Assembly: GCF_025602895.1 (NCBI RefSeq)
Contig: NW_026516239.1
Location: forward strand, 313,001 to 377,000
From: Polychytrium aggregatum
Taxonomy: Eukaryota; Chytridiomycota; Chytridiomycetes; Polychytriales
Direction: 5' to 3'
DNA: 64,000 nucleotides
The notes under the pieces are model-generated. The model was not told where the DNA came from, searched no databases, and was given only the letters and a program-made list of their open reading frames with translations. Within the stretch, counting starts at the first letter, position 1. Every line of letters starts with the position of its first letter. Made by a program: the position numbers and the translations under genes. Below are positions 11,666 to 23,518 of this stretch, in pieces.

Positions 11666-11917
11666 CAGGCCGTCGGCAGGCCGCAAGGGATGCGCCCGCC
11701 CGGTTTGTCTGACTGTTCCATCCGGATTTGGCCAAGCGGCGCCTCCACCCATCCATCCGCTCTTCCTTCGCGGCCGTCGTCTGCGGGACCGCCATTTTCT
11801 CTGCTGCCGTCGATCAGCACACAGCAAACGGCATCGTTCGATTCCGTCCCAGACGCTATTCCATCGCTGTCGCCGCCTGTCCCCTGTCTCCTGTTGTGAC
11901 CGGTGCCGCTGCCTGAA

Positions 11918-14900
11918 ATGTCGAATCCGGCTTCCCAGCTCGTGTCGCTCAAGGCCGTCTTGAAAGCCCGTAATATCCTCGTCCCTTTCGCTGCGTTGCG
12001 CCTTGATTCTGCGCTTTGATGAGTCCGCCCATCTGCTGCTGCGTGCTCGGGATCGCACGGAATCTCATGTGTCCACGGACTCTGAGTGAGAATGGCGACC
12101 GGAGACGAGGCGAGGATATCGTGCTGTCCAGAAGGATTTGATGTCGCCATCATGAACCGCTGGCAGCCCGCTCTATCCGACCTGCTCTCCGGCTGCATCG
12201 ACCATGCCAACGGCGTCGACGGCTCATCGTCAGACTCACCTTGCCGCTGCGCTGCCCTGGATGGCTTGCTCACCCATGCCTTTGCCGCACACATGCCATA
12301 TTGGATATCTTCAGGTCTGATGGACGATATGATACGGAAGGTCAAGTCCACCGGCAGAAGCCCCTACAAGATCCTTATCGTCGATGCCGCCTCGCTCCAG
12401 ATCCTCAATGCCTCGTGCAATATCTACGACATCACCGATGCCTATATTCTCTGTGCGTTGCCAATCTTCCACCCAGGAGTGGCCTCGTTTCATTCCACGC
12501 TGTGATTCCTGCCTATCGTCCTGCGCTCGCAGACGACACCCTCTGGCTGCTTCAAAACGCCGTGGTTTCTTACTAACCTCCCTGCCCTCAAACCGCCACT
12601 CGACTCAATCGGCTTCCTTGGATCTGCTCTGCGCACCTGCAGCTGTCGAGGATATCAAGAAGAGACGAGCCCCTTCGCCCGAAAACGAAGCCATCTACTT
12701 CATTACCCCATCCACCGAGTCCATCCGGTTGTTCCTGGAGGATTATGGCCGCGGCAGACCACTCTATGATCTTGCGCATGTCTTCTGCACCGGAGGTATG
12801 CTCAATGCACCCCTATCCCCGGTGTATATACTTGCGTCAATCCCCCACAGGGGCCGTATCTGGCTCGCCAGCCAAGCGCGGATACCGCATAGCTGTGTCT
12901 GACCCCGACGATCCATCCATCCATCCATCCATCCATCCTCGGTGGCCGCTGTGGCTGGCATTCTCGACCAGCCATCCCTGACAAGCTGATGGATTCGATC
13001 CGGCTCTCGGCCGCCTTCAACAGCAAGCGGATCAAAACGCTCCAGGAACTCCATGTCGACTTTCTGGGTGCGTATTGGCTCTGCTGTCGTCGTTGCGTTT
13101 CTCTGGATGCGCCCCGCCACAAAATCATCGCCACTGACTTGCTGGGCTATGTGGCGCCTGATATTGCCCGGACCATTTGCCCATGGCTGGTGTTGCACCT
13201 TCAAGCTCTCGAAAGCCAAGTATTCTCCCTGGATATGCCCCACTCCCTATCAACGCTTTTCAACCCCTCCTCGCCGTCGCTGCTGACTTACGAGCTGGAA
13301 GGCATCTCCAAGAAGGTGGTTGTCCTCTGGATGCATCAATAGCATATGGGTGCACTGAAGACCAGATGGTTTCATTGAGTGATTGCTCCACCTTCTCAGT
13401 CTGCTCACTGCCGGTGCCTCCGAGTTCTGCATCTGTGGACCCAGCTGATTTCCGCTCCCCCCCCCGTACTCACATCCGTTTCTCGTGTTCATACGCGCCC
13501 GCCAGCTGTTGTCGGTGATGACGACCATGGGCGAGCTCCCGTTTATTCGATACTACGACCCACAAGGTCGCCAGCAAAACTCTCTGCCCGGAAAGCTGGC
13601 TCACATCCTCCACAAGGAGCTCGAAGAGTACTGCCGCAAGGACCCCGAGTTCCCCCCGCCTTCGACGCACCAGCGCCCCATTTTGCTGATTGTCGATCGG
13701 ACTGCTGATATGATGTCGCCGCTCCTCCACGAGTTTTCGTACCAAGCGCTGGTTAACGATCTGCTGCCGGTCGAAGGCCAAGGAAGCAAGCTCAAAATGC
13801 CCGATCCCTCGGGTAGCGGTGACCTCGATGTCGTTTTCGACGAAACGGATCGCATTTGGGTGCGTTTGGCCGATGGCTGGTCCAGCAACCATTAGACTGA
13901 TCCAACCGCTATCGCGCAGACCCAATGTTCCTGCTCTATGACAACCGCCAATCTGTTGCGGGTTTCTCGTTCCCTTGCTCACGGCGCCGTGCCGAGTCAG
14001 AGCGATGGCAGTCGTATGCTGGTGAAAATCTACCCCATGATGTCGCTTGCTAACTGCCCGCTCCGGACTTGTCTGACTCTCCTCTCTGATGCAGAACCAT
14101 GTCAAGCATATGCACATTGCCGATGTCATGACTTATCTCGGCGAGGGAATCAAAAAGTTCCAGCACGAAAACAAGGCTGCCCAGTTTGAACTTGGAGGAT
14201 CTGGGTATGCTCGATTCCCCAGTGGGTGCAGGCAGACAACGCGTATGCAGCCATCCTCTTGCCCTCCCCCAAGCGTTCCGTATAGCGCGCCATAGCCTGC
14301 ACGGCTGATCCTCCTCGTTTGATCTGAACCCCTCGACAGCAAGGGAGCCGATGCCGTTGAACGCTTGAAGGAAACACTCACCGCCCTGCCAGAGTACACC
14401 GAAACGAAAAAGAAGGTACGCCAAGGAGCGAGCGGTACTCATCTCGAGCCTGTTGCCCGAGTCTCATACCAGCACACTTTGCCCCCCCCTCCCAGTTCTC
14501 TGTGCACACCGAAATCTGCACCAACTGCATGGCACTCTACAAGTCGACGAGTCTGGATTCGGTCTCGCAGACTGAGCAGGTGAGTTACACTTCAGCGAAC
14601 CAGTGACCTTGGGTAACAGGATACGGGCGAGCCGAACTGATGTGCTCGTGGTCCAACGACAATGTGCAGGAACTTGCTACGGGCGAGAACAACGACGGTA
14701 AGCCGGCCACCCCGTCGCTTACCGCCGTATTGTCGCTTCTGGAGAACCCAAGCATCACGTAAGTCCCTATTTTGCGTTGCTGACCCCTGATCCTAAGGCC
14801 AACTGCTGCTTGGGTCTGGTCGCACTTTCCTTGAATCTGCTGTTCCACTTACATGCCATGGACTAATGGCTTCCCACATTGATCCAATCCAATCCAATCC

Positions 14901-16922
14901 AATCCAATCCAATCCAATCCAATCCAATCCAATCTCCTTGAAATGAAACCACCCTCGCCCACACAGCTACAACGACAAGCTCCGCCTCCTGCTGCTCTAT
15001 ATCATCTCGCGCGAGGGCATCCCGGATCAGGATCTTCAAAAGCTGACCGCGGCGGCGCGCCTGACTCTGGAAGAAACCCAAGCCATCCACAACATCAGCA
15101 TGCTCGGCGTTCGCCTGAGTCCCAGCTACGACAAGAAAGCCAGCGGCAAGGTATGCGACTGCGACGCTCCGAGTCGAGACGGACGCACGGACGCTGCCAC
15201 GGCTGCTCGCTGATAAATCCACTGCGTCGAGGCCCTGTTACTCATTGGTATTTGCCGATCGCTGTGGCGCGCTGTGCTAATCTGGCTCTTGTTGCACCGA
15301 TCGGGCCGCTGCTGCTGCGTACCAGAGTCGCTATGCCTACTTTACTCACGCCCCAAAGAAACCCCAAGACTACCAAGACAGCCGATATACGGCGATCATC
15401 AAGAGTATGATCGAGGATCAGGTCAAGAACACCATCGATCCGCAGCTCTTCCCTTGGACAAAGGACCCAGCCACATCCAACCGGCCCCAACAGAATGCCG
15501 GCAAGAGCCTGATTGTCAACCCCGAGGACCCTGGTGTGGCTCGCACCACCAAGGCATCGTGGGCATCGACGCGCAAAACCGGAGCTGGAGCTGGAGCCAC
15601 ATCCCGCACACCCGATCCTGGCACGATCGGATCAGTCTCGGATCGCCCACAAGAGGATCTGAGGAAAAACGGGCCTCGGATCATTGTCTTTGTCCTTGGC
15701 GGCATGACCTATAGCGAAATCCGGTCTGCCTACGAGGTGATGCGCGCCTCCCAGCGAGAAATTGTGATTGGTGAGTGACATTGGCGACCGGGATCTGCCT
15801 TTGGACTTTGTTCGTTGCGCATCCACCCTCTGCACATTGCATAGCTCCCATATCTTTGGCAAAGCTTGAGATGCCCAAAAGTAGCATCCTGCCTTGGACT
15901 TGGATCGGCTCTTGGCGCTGCTTCCGTTCGCTTGAGGACGCAGGCTGAACTCGATTCGACTTGACCCTTCTCCCTCGTGGAATGCAGGCTCGACGGATCT
16001 GATCACCCCCCAGTCGTTCCTCGAATCTCTCAAGTACTTGCATCGCAGCGATGGCTATGCCGCCCGCTCGGCAGCGTCCGCGTCCTCCAGCGTACGCACG
16101 CCCTATGTAGAGCCCAACACCCGCCCAGCGGCACCGACTCGCACCAACGCCAGTGCCAATGCACCTGTCTCTGACACTCCTCCACCTCGAGGAGTCAGCA
16201 GTGGCCAGGGTCGCCGCGCAGCAGCAGATGCTGCACCTCCCGTGCAGCGCACTCCCTCCCGCCGAGAGCGCGATGCCGACCCGCGCGACGACCGGCGTTT
16301 CCAGGCCGATCCCGAGCCGATGCCGGCCCAGTCGTCCACGAGAGCTGGATGGGCGAGCTCCAAACGTGGAGGCGCGAGTTCCTCTGCCGCCTCGGACAGT
16401 GGCAGCTACGATTCACGAAGAGTGGCACCAGACCGCAGTCGCCGAGGTGACGACCGCTACGAGAGTGGCCGTGATGACTATCGCAACGGCGGTGGCAGCA
16501 GCGACTCGCGCGATCATGCGTACTCGAGCGACCGCCGTGACTACCGTGATCAGCGGGATTACCGCGATCAACGTGATGACGACTATCGATCGAACTCGCG
16601 CAGCCATCAGCGCGACAATCGCGACAACCGAGACTACCGAGACGCATCATCGAGCCGCCGCCGACAGCCGCCTCCCCAGGAGTACGACGACTATGAAGAC
16701 GACTATCGCAGCTCAGATCGCCGCCACAACTCTCCGGCACCAAGCCGTGGAGGAGGAAGCAGAGGCGCTGCGCACTACGATGACGACCGATACGACCGCC
16801 AGAGCGTCGCCAGCAGCAACGAGAGCATCGAGTCTGGCGTGAGCCGCATGAAGGTGTCGACCAAGGAGATGAAACCGGCCCCGGCCGAGAAGAAGATATG
16901 GGGGATGTTCTCACGAAACTGA
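11918..16922 (+). CDS. Sec1/Munc18-family SNARE regulator with long charged C-terminal tail
   Basis: SM proteins bind syntaxins and SNARE bundles to drive vesicle fusion, here most likely at the plasma membrane. Thirteen exons: 11918-11969, 12315-12452, 12643-12795, 12972-13067, 13206-13315, 13506-13859, 14095-14204, 14340-14415, 14496-14579, 14670-14758, 14967-15150, 15326-15770, 15988-16922; 941 residues. The start lies in a 52-base first exon (MSNPASQLVSLKAVLKA), which splices into LMDDMIRKVKSTG and gives a normal SM N-terminus; an open frame from 12086 lies in intron 1 and is spurious. Family hallmarks: YKILIVD, SVEDIKKRR, ALESQVFSLD, ILLIVDRTADMMSPLLHEF, KLRLLLLYII, IIVFVLGGMTYSEIR. After about residue 650 follows a roughly 290-residue Arg/Asp/Ser-rich tail with YRDQRD repeats, ending KIWGMFSRN. 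Such a tail is absent from animal Munc18 proteins. Subtype (Sec1 versus Vps45/Sly1) is judged from the core only. Confidence 0.88.
12911..12940. repeat. CATC microsatellite in Sec1 intron 3
   Basis: About seven CATC units, in the intron between the exons ending 12795 and starting 12972. Confidence 0.8.
14882..14934. repeat. CCAAT pentamer microsatellite in Sec1 intron 10
   Basis: About ten exact CCAAT units in a row inside the intron 14759-14966, close to the 3' splice site. The near-perfect array suggests it is young or still changing length. Confidence 0.9.
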
Positions 16923-17677
16923 GCGCCGTCCTGTGTAGCAACAGCAGAGGAGGGCTGGCTGGGACTGAACTTCATCCCTGGCGAGCACCAGCCGCAGCAA
17001 TGGCCACCCGGTGTCTGGACCACAGCACCTCCCCTTGTCCTCGTCCTCGTCCTGCCATGCACTCGACCCTCCCTTTGACCCCATAACATACACACCCTTT
17101 CCTTCTTCCTGGAGCAGACGCATCAAAGTTGTCTTGGAGACGCATCCCCTTCTCAGCGCGTGCATCATCGAGCGATTACAAGGCAGCTCGAGCAGTCAGA
17201 TGTCCTTGGCAAACCATGTATACATATGCGTGCGCTGCTGGATATCCGTCGCTCCAATTTTCAGGCTTTCCTTTGCGCCTCCATATCCTTTCTAGAATTC
17301 CAAGGCAGACCCAACTCCTCGTTGCTGGCCGTGTCTTGATCTCCCCTCCTCTTCCTCCCACTTGCATCCCCCCCCCTCCGGCCACTTGCCGATCGTCCTT
17401 CCTCACCAGGCAGAAAAAATAACATTCGCTTAAGAAAACGAGTCGGCTGTGTGCCAGTGGAGGAGCGGAGTGGGCGACCCCATCTATTGCTGACCGGTTC
17501 CCAAGGGCACCGCCATCCAGAATCCTCGCTGGCACGAGACATGCGTCAGCGGTCAAAAGTTCGTAGACACAGATACAGATTGAGAGAGAGAGAGAGAGAG
17601 AGAGATTGAGAGACCAGTAGAGGAGGGGTAGACGATGCGAATAGACAGATACTCAGAATAGGGATTAGCAGAGAGGT
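16923..17677. other. Convergent 3' flanks of the Sec1 and lipase genes
   Basis: No gene seen. C/T-rich to about 17400, a perfect (GA)n run at 17581-17605, then AT-richer sequence up to the lipase stop codon. Any 3' ends of the two genes must lie here. Confidence 0.45.
17581..17605. repeat. (GA)n microsatellite
   Basis: About twelve uninterrupted GA units about 75 bases past the lipase stop codon, so probably in its 3' UTR. Confidence 0.85.
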
Positions 17678-19679
17678 CTATAGCGACTCGATGAACTTGA
17701 TACACTTGGCAAACACCCGGGTCTTGGCATCGACGGCCCAGATCGGATCCATATGCTCCATGCCCTCGAGACGGAACGTTTTCCGGATTCGTCCCGAGTC
17801 CAGCGCATCTTGGATGGCATCGATTGAGAGCCGCTCGCCGTCGACGATCTTGTCCTTGGTGCCGTAAAAGATGGCAAGCGGGCAGTGGATGGTCGAAAAG
17901 TCCCAAGCCTTGGCGCCTGAAAGCGACGAGGGCACTCCGCTGTCGTCATCGTCGAAGGAGTCGATGGATATCTTGGAGTCGGTCTTGTGGTGGCCGGTGC
18001 TGCCAGACCGCGCAGTCGCGGACGCTCTGTCCTCCGAGGGCGACGGCTTGACTTGGATTTGGTGCACGCTCTTGGTAATGACGGTCGAGTCTTCGACGAC
18101 TGGGATGAACGGCTGAAGGACGCCGGCCCGCGAGATCTGGCCCCAGTGGAGGATCGATTTGGAGCTGCAGGGCCGAGGCGTGAACTGGAAATAGATGGGC
18201 TTGTGGTTGCCGCCCTTGGGCCAGTTCCTGTCCGACCAGTGGAACAGGTAGTGGAACATGTGGTACGCAACAGCCGCAAAGGCAGGCGCATGGACATAGT
18301 TTTGGACAACATCCATGATCGGCAGGAACTGCTTGATCCCAAAGATGCGGCGGAACAGGCGCGAAGGACAGTTGGTCAAGAGCGCCATGGGACCTTGTCT
18401 GGGGGAGGGTCGAGACGTGTCATTGGCGATGTGAGCAATTGGTGGTGGGGCAGCTGGGGATGCAAGCAGCTGGCGACGAACGAGCCGCACTTTGATCCAG
18501 GTCGGAATGGACACTTACTGCAGAAGGGAGCCAATATACACGGCCGGAGCAAGGGCAATGAAGCACTTGAGATGTTTTGCGACCTCAGGGCTTAAAGCCA
18601 GACCCAGGAAAGCCTGGACACGAGCGAAAAAACAGAACGAGTGAGTACAAGGCTGGAGTGATAGAGACGCGGCTCGACACAGTCGCTTCGCGGACGGTGT
18701 CTGCAACCCACCTGAGCGTTTCCTTGAGAATGTCCAATGTACGTGATGGTGTCTGCGCCGCTATGGTTGACCACAAACTTGACTAGACACGGAAAGTCAT
18801 AGCGGGCCAGATCCTCGAGCGACCAGTCCCAGAAGCCAACATCGCTGGGGGTCAGAGTTCGATGGCGTTTCTCGACGCAGCGGTTATTGCCCAGCCAGAC
18901 GTCGTATCCTTCGCGAGCGAGGTAGAATGCCAGAGAATCGCTCTGGTTGGTGATGTAGACGCCAGACGACTGGAACAGGCCATGCATCAGCAGCACCGTG
19001 CCTTTATCTGGTCAAGCAGGACGTGTAAGATGTGAGTACGCGCCATCGACAACGACAGCAACCACGGAGGAGGCTGTGGCCGTGAACCCAACACCCACAA
19101 TGGCGCTTTCGTCAGACAGGCGACCCTTCTCCAAGGCAACCAATGTGCAACGACATTGCCGATCCCCTTACATGATCTTGAGCGACGCCGCGCGGCAACG
19201 ATACGCTGGATGCTGAGGAGAAACCCGTCCTCGGTTTCGGCCCAGTACTGTGACGAATGGAACCCCTGCTCCTGGATGTAGTAGTGCGGGTCGGGCGTGG
19301 CTCGGCGAGTATCGGGCTGGGAGCCAGCAGCGGACGGCTGCGACAAACCGGCGCGCTCATCCAGGCTCAGTCGGGAACGCTTTCGGCGCAAGTTCTTCTG
19401 CGAAACACGCCTGGGGAGCGTTCTGGAGTCGTCAGGCGACTCGGAATCGGCCAACTTGGCTTGGCCAACAGGCTCGAGAAGATCGGCTGAGAGCGGGCTG
19501 CGCTGCCAAGTGTCGAGCCGCAGGAGGTTGACAAAGTCTTCGACGAACGAGTTGGCGACCAGGAGAGCGACGATCGATGTGGCGACAAAGTGCGAAAGGC
19601 ACTGGGCGATCGAAAGACGCCAGCCCGTCAGACAGGTGGAATCGATGTACGAATACGGGCGTTGTCCTCTGGGATGCAT
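17678..19679 (-). CDS. Membrane-anchored acid lipase / steryl ester hydrolase (alpha/beta hydrolase)
   Basis: Likely hydrolyses steryl esters or triacylglycerol, as yeast Tgl1/Yeh1 do. Four exons on the minus strand: 19172-19679, 18712-19007, 18519-18613, 17678-18398; 539 residues. A hydrophobic segment near residues 24-44 (CLSHFVATSIVALLVA) predicts an N-terminal anchor. The lipase-associated strand HYYIQEQGFHSSQYWAETEDGFLL precedes the fold as in this family (AB-hydrolase-associated lipase region). Catalytic residues visible: oxyanion LLMHGLFQSSG, nucleophile Ser in GHSQG (about 263), Asp in FYGTKD (about 482), His in GMEHMD (about 515). An acidic Ser-rich insertion (DSFDDDDSG) sits before the Asp. 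The start at 19679 is a choice: the same frame is open upstream through a Leu-rich repeat, which I take as 5' UTR. Confidence 0.86.
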
Positions 19680-20456
19680 GGCGAGATCGGTCGGGCTGGG
19701 CGGATGGGACGACGACGGATGATTATCCCAAGGAGCCGGGCAAGGGGACTGGGAGGGATGGACAGTGCCGACAGGCGGAATGGTCTGCCCCAGGATGAAC
19801 GAGGGTCCGAGTGAATCGATGAACGGGAACACACGATCCGAATGGAGGCAGCGAGGAAACGTGGGCTGCAGAGCTGGTATTGGGCGGCAGTCCGGCGGGA
19901 AGATGGCCCGGATCGGTGCAGATGGAGGCACGAGGAGGGCCGGCGAGCCGGGCAGGATGCGGGGAAATAAAGAGCGGGGATGCGGAATGCGCGACAGCAG
20001 CAGCAATAGCAGTAGCAGTAGCAATAGCAGTAGCAGCAGAAGGACAGGAGGAGGAGAAGGAACAGAAGGAGAAAGCTGGACGAGATGGATGCCAAAGGAG
20101 ACCCAAGCGAGTCCCAGCGAGACCCAAAAGGACACCAGAGGGTGGGAAACCGGCCGCCCAAAGATGCGAAGAGCAAGAACAGACATGTGACCGCGCCGGG
20201 GTGGTCGCACACACAGGTGTCACGGGCGACGCGCGTGCCGAAAAAGGAAACCCGGCACACGCGTCGGTGGCCTGGCAGTTGCACATGACACGAGTGTATA
20301 CAGATTCGCTGGGAAGGCAATCAACATCGAGACAGGACAACATCGAGGCAGGACAACATCGAGGCAGGACAACATCGAGGCAGGACAACATCGAGGCAAG
20401 ACAACATCGAGGCAGGACTATAACAACGGGAGAGCCATGCACGGTGCGATGGGCAT
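19680..20456. other. Lipase 5' flank and phosphatase 3' flank, with two repeat arrays
   Basis: Same-strand spacer between the PhoD-like gene (upstream) and the lipase gene. It holds a CAG/TAG trinucleotide-type array at 19994-20041 and a 16-base minisatellite at 20322-20419. The minus-strand frame through it is open and Leu-rich, but this reflects the repeats. No other feature seen. Confidence 0.5.
20322..20419. repeat. 16-bp minisatellite, about six units
   Basis: Six nearly identical copies of AACATCGAGGCAGGAC, with one or two changes in the outer and fifth units. It lies just past the phosphatase stop codon. Confidence 0.9.
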
Positions 20457-23021
20457 TCAGAGCGACCCCACGGCCTGGGTCAGGACGACAATCTCATCGC
20501 CGTGGTGTCGGAGCTGTGTGTGAGTGATCGGAGGGAGACTTTGGTCAAGAGCGTCGGCTTCTCTGGTGCTGTCCAGCGACAGCGCAGGTGTCTCGTGCGT
20601 AGGCGTATAGACATCCCCGAGGCGAACGTCCTGGTCAAGGCGGCGGATCGACAGCTTGGGAACGTCGAGGGAATATGTCACGACAGTGGACACTCCGAGC
20701 TGCTCGGCCTCCTCGGCGCTGCCCTTGCCTCCACCACGCTTCTTCTCCACATGGAAGGTGAAGCGGGCCAGGGAAGCGTCTGGGTCACTCGACGGGCTCT
20801 GCTCCTCGACCAGGCACCAGTTGCGGCGGCCCATGACCTTGCGGTTGCGCTCCGCCAGCCGAGATCCATTCACGTCGTGCTCAAAGAGTGGAATCAGTTG
20901 CTCAGTGGAGTGCTCGTCAACCTGGCGGCGGGTGTCTGACCAGGCAAAGAGTCTCTGCACAAACTTTGGGGGCGGAACGTTGGCAATGCCCGACGATATC
21001 ACATTGAAGATCAGGCGGTGGTCTTGGGATGGACGACCGCGATCGGAGGGAGCGGACGGCTGGGAGTCTGACTCGATCTTGGAGACAGCGGCACAGTGGA
21101 TATCACCAGAGATCACGGTGACTCGAGCCGAAGTCTGCTGCGAGTAGCGGCGGAGGCGCTCCAGAACATAGTCTCGCTCGCCGAGATGGGAACTCCAGTG
21201 ATCGACGAGGTCTGTTTGGATCAGTCCAGCGGGGAGATCACATCGTGTCAGCACAGATTTTCGGGCAGGGGGCAAGGCACGCAACACTATCGAGCCAGAG
21301 CCATGCGCCAAACATGCAACTTGCCATCGAGAATCTGCGGCTGGAAGAACATGAATCCAAGGCTGTTCTCAAAGAGGCCCGTTTTCTTCAGCAGGACGTG
21401 GAAGAACGAAAAATTGCGCAGCCACGCGACCCACTTGAGGGCTCGTTCGACCAGGGTCAGGGCCGGGTACGAAAACGGGACGCCGGCTATGAAGACGAGA
21501 TGCACGACTGAAGACGGGAGCGTTGGCAGGACCTTGTCGAAGGTGTAGTCCCACGTCTCGCGGTTGGCAACTTGGTTCTCGGTTCGTTCGAAACGGCTGT
21601 CGACGCCGGAGATGGCGGTGCGGGGGCCAAGCAGACGCAGGAACGAGCGGCCCTCTCCGCGGCCGGCAGAGTAGAGGCCATAGTGGAGAGATTGGCCGTA
21701 GGTGGTATGATGCTGAGTCCATGGAGGAGCCACAGACCATGCAATTGAAGCGCACGCGAGAAGGATTAGCCCCATTGTCGGAAGAAAGCCCTCGTCGACT
21801 CTGTCGTTGCGCGAAACCCACCTGGAAAATGAAGTAGTAGTCTCGAGCAATTCGGCCGATGCCCTGAAAGACCGGGCAGTTTTGCAGATAGGCAGGGTAT
21901 GAGCCGTATCCGTCAAAGAGGTCGTGATCGTCAACCATCATCAAGCTTGGGATGGAGCGCATGGCCTCGCCAACAACGGGCTGCGAGAAGTGGATGAGGT
22001 AGTGCACCAGGAAGAACTGGGCCAGCTCAGTTTCCATGGCCGGGGTGAACGGGTGGCTGAGCAGGTCTTCGGAGTCTTCGAGAGCAAGCCATTCGATAAA
22101 GGATGGCAGGGAGTGGAAAAAGTCATCTTGATAGATCTGCGGGCACGGCGGCGGAGGGGGAGTGCAGCGACGGGATCGAGGGAATCGATCGACATCGACC
22201 GAATCGGCCGGTTAGTCTCACACTTTGCCAGCTGCCAAGCACCATACCAACAGAGCCGCCGTCAAGGAAAGACATGTCTGCATCAAGCTGGCCGCCTGTC
22301 ACCAGCAACAGATTTCACCCACCTGGTCGCCGATTCCGACCATGCAGTGCAGAGGCTCCTGCTTGTGGGCTGCAAGCACATCCTTCCAGAGCGGCGTAAC
22401 ACCGCCCCAGTTCTTCTGGGGGTCCTTGACATCGACGCTCAGGCCGTTGCAGCTGTAGAACATCCAACGCCAGCTCTGGCTCTCGGCCGGGACAACGAAC
22501 GAAGCGGTGCCCTGCTCAGAAAAGTCGATGCCATAGCGGATGGTTTGGGACTCGGAGGTCAAGGGGATTTCGATGTCGTAGCGCAGGACGCGGAAGCCCA
22601 CGGGAGCGTCGCCAACGACGACGATGGGGTCGAGCAGTTGGCGCTCATCGGGGATGCTGGGGATGGCGACAGCAAGCTGCGGATTGCGCTCGACCGAGCG
22701 ATGGACAACCACCAGGACCGAGCCCTTCCAAACCCACGACGGCACGGGCGCCGACGAGTTTGGCGGAAGAACGTCGTGATATCGGAGGAACGGGCCGTAG
22801 ATTGGCTGCAGCGAGGCCGGCAGGAAGGTCGGATTGGGGTCCTCGGCGGGCGGGGGCAGCTCCGAGAGCGCCGAATGCAGCTGCGAGATGTCCAAGAGGT
22901 CGCTGTGGGGGAAGAGCCGCCTCATCCTATAAGCACGGTGTCGGTGCTGGATGCGCGCCGGAAGCCAGGCATGGTGCTTGCGCTTGCGGGCATGGTCAAG
23001 CAGAGGGGTGCTCTCGGCCAT
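20457..23021 (-). CDS. PhoD-like metallophosphatase
   Basis: A PhoD-fold phosphatase/phosphodiesterase of the fungal cytosolic type. Four exons on the minus strand: 22323-23021, 21822-22136, 21325-21712, 20457-21211; 718 residues. Metal-binding motifs in order: GIGDQIYQDD (rebuilt across intron 1), SLMMVDDHDLFDGYGSYP, and VISGDIHCAA with the GDxH ligand pair, so the active site looks intact. The third intron (21212-21324) starts with GCAAGT instead of GT; only this donor gives correct phase and restores DDLVDHWSSHLGERD, a conserved stretch of the family. Start chosen at MAESTPLLDH; the frame extends upstream through a Leu/Met-rich stretch made by a CAGCAACAT repeat, which I exclude. It is divergent from the p25-alpha gene. 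Substrate unknown. Confidence 0.87.
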
Positions 23022-23518
23022 GGCGACGATGGGATGGATGTGGGATGGAGGGGAAGGGAAGGGATGGGACGCTGGCCTGGTTGAAATACTTGCCCACCAG
23101 GCGGGGGAGAGGCTTGCATGTCGGCCAGGGGCATCGTTGTATGAAGAGCTCATGCCCCCCACCACGGCTCGCAGCACAAACAGCACCAACAGCAACAACA
23201 TCAGCAACAACATCAGCAACAGCATCAGCAACAGCATCAGCAACAGCAGCACTCCAATGCCAAGAACCAGCGCCAAGTGATCCTGTGTTGCTGGCCCGGA
23301 AACTCAAACCTTCGTCTCCCAATCCCGATCCTGGAAATCCACCGGCGCTCTGCCAATCCGGCCGACCCGCGTTCCCACGACAGCATTCTCTTCTTCTTCG
23401 CCCAGACGACACCACGGCCGCCACCCGCATCTCTGTAGCACCTCTTTCTTCTCATCTTGGCATACGCAGACCCAGCGCCTCTTCTTTATCCATCCACCCA
23501 TCCGCCCATCCACCCATC
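23022..23518. other. Divergent promoter region of the phosphatase and p25-alpha genes
   Basis: About 500 bases shared by two divergent genes. It contains a 12-base repeat (CAGCAACAACAT / CAGCAACAGCAT) at about 23176-23254. No clear TATA box on either side; the p25-alpha ATG is preceded by CATCCACC repeats. Confidence 0.5.
23176..23254. repeat. CAGCAACAT-type 12-bp tandem repeat
   Basis: About six units alternating CAGCAACAACAT and CAGCAACAGCAT between two divergent start codons. Confidence 0.8.

Larger units (their letters stand above)
10131..11917. other. Divergent intergenic region between chitinase and the Sec1 gene, with several tandem repeats
   Basis: No convincing gene. Contents: an imperfect 18-19 base tandem repeat (GAGTGATGGATAGTGCC-like) at 10495-10572; a CAAGG/CAAGC-rich run at about 10893-10940; a CATCGCC 7-mer array at 11548-11582 followed by degenerate CATCG repeats to about 11665. 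All frames across it lack family similarity. It must contain promoters of both flanking genes. Confidence 0.5.

Noticed and set aside
14700-14706. GTAAGCC inside exon 10 of the Sec1 gene as a donor site.
   Set aside because: Reading through gives NNDGKPATPSLTAVLSLLENPSIT, which matches the family, so no intron is needed there.
19680-20210. Upstream extension of the lipase frame with a long Leu run.
   Set aside because: The Leu run comes from a CAG/TAG repeat and the extension has no family similarity; treated as 5' UTR.
23022-23276. Leu/Met-rich N-terminal extension of the phosphatase.
   Set aside because: It is the translation of a 12-base noncoding repeat; MAESTPLLDH is a more normal start.
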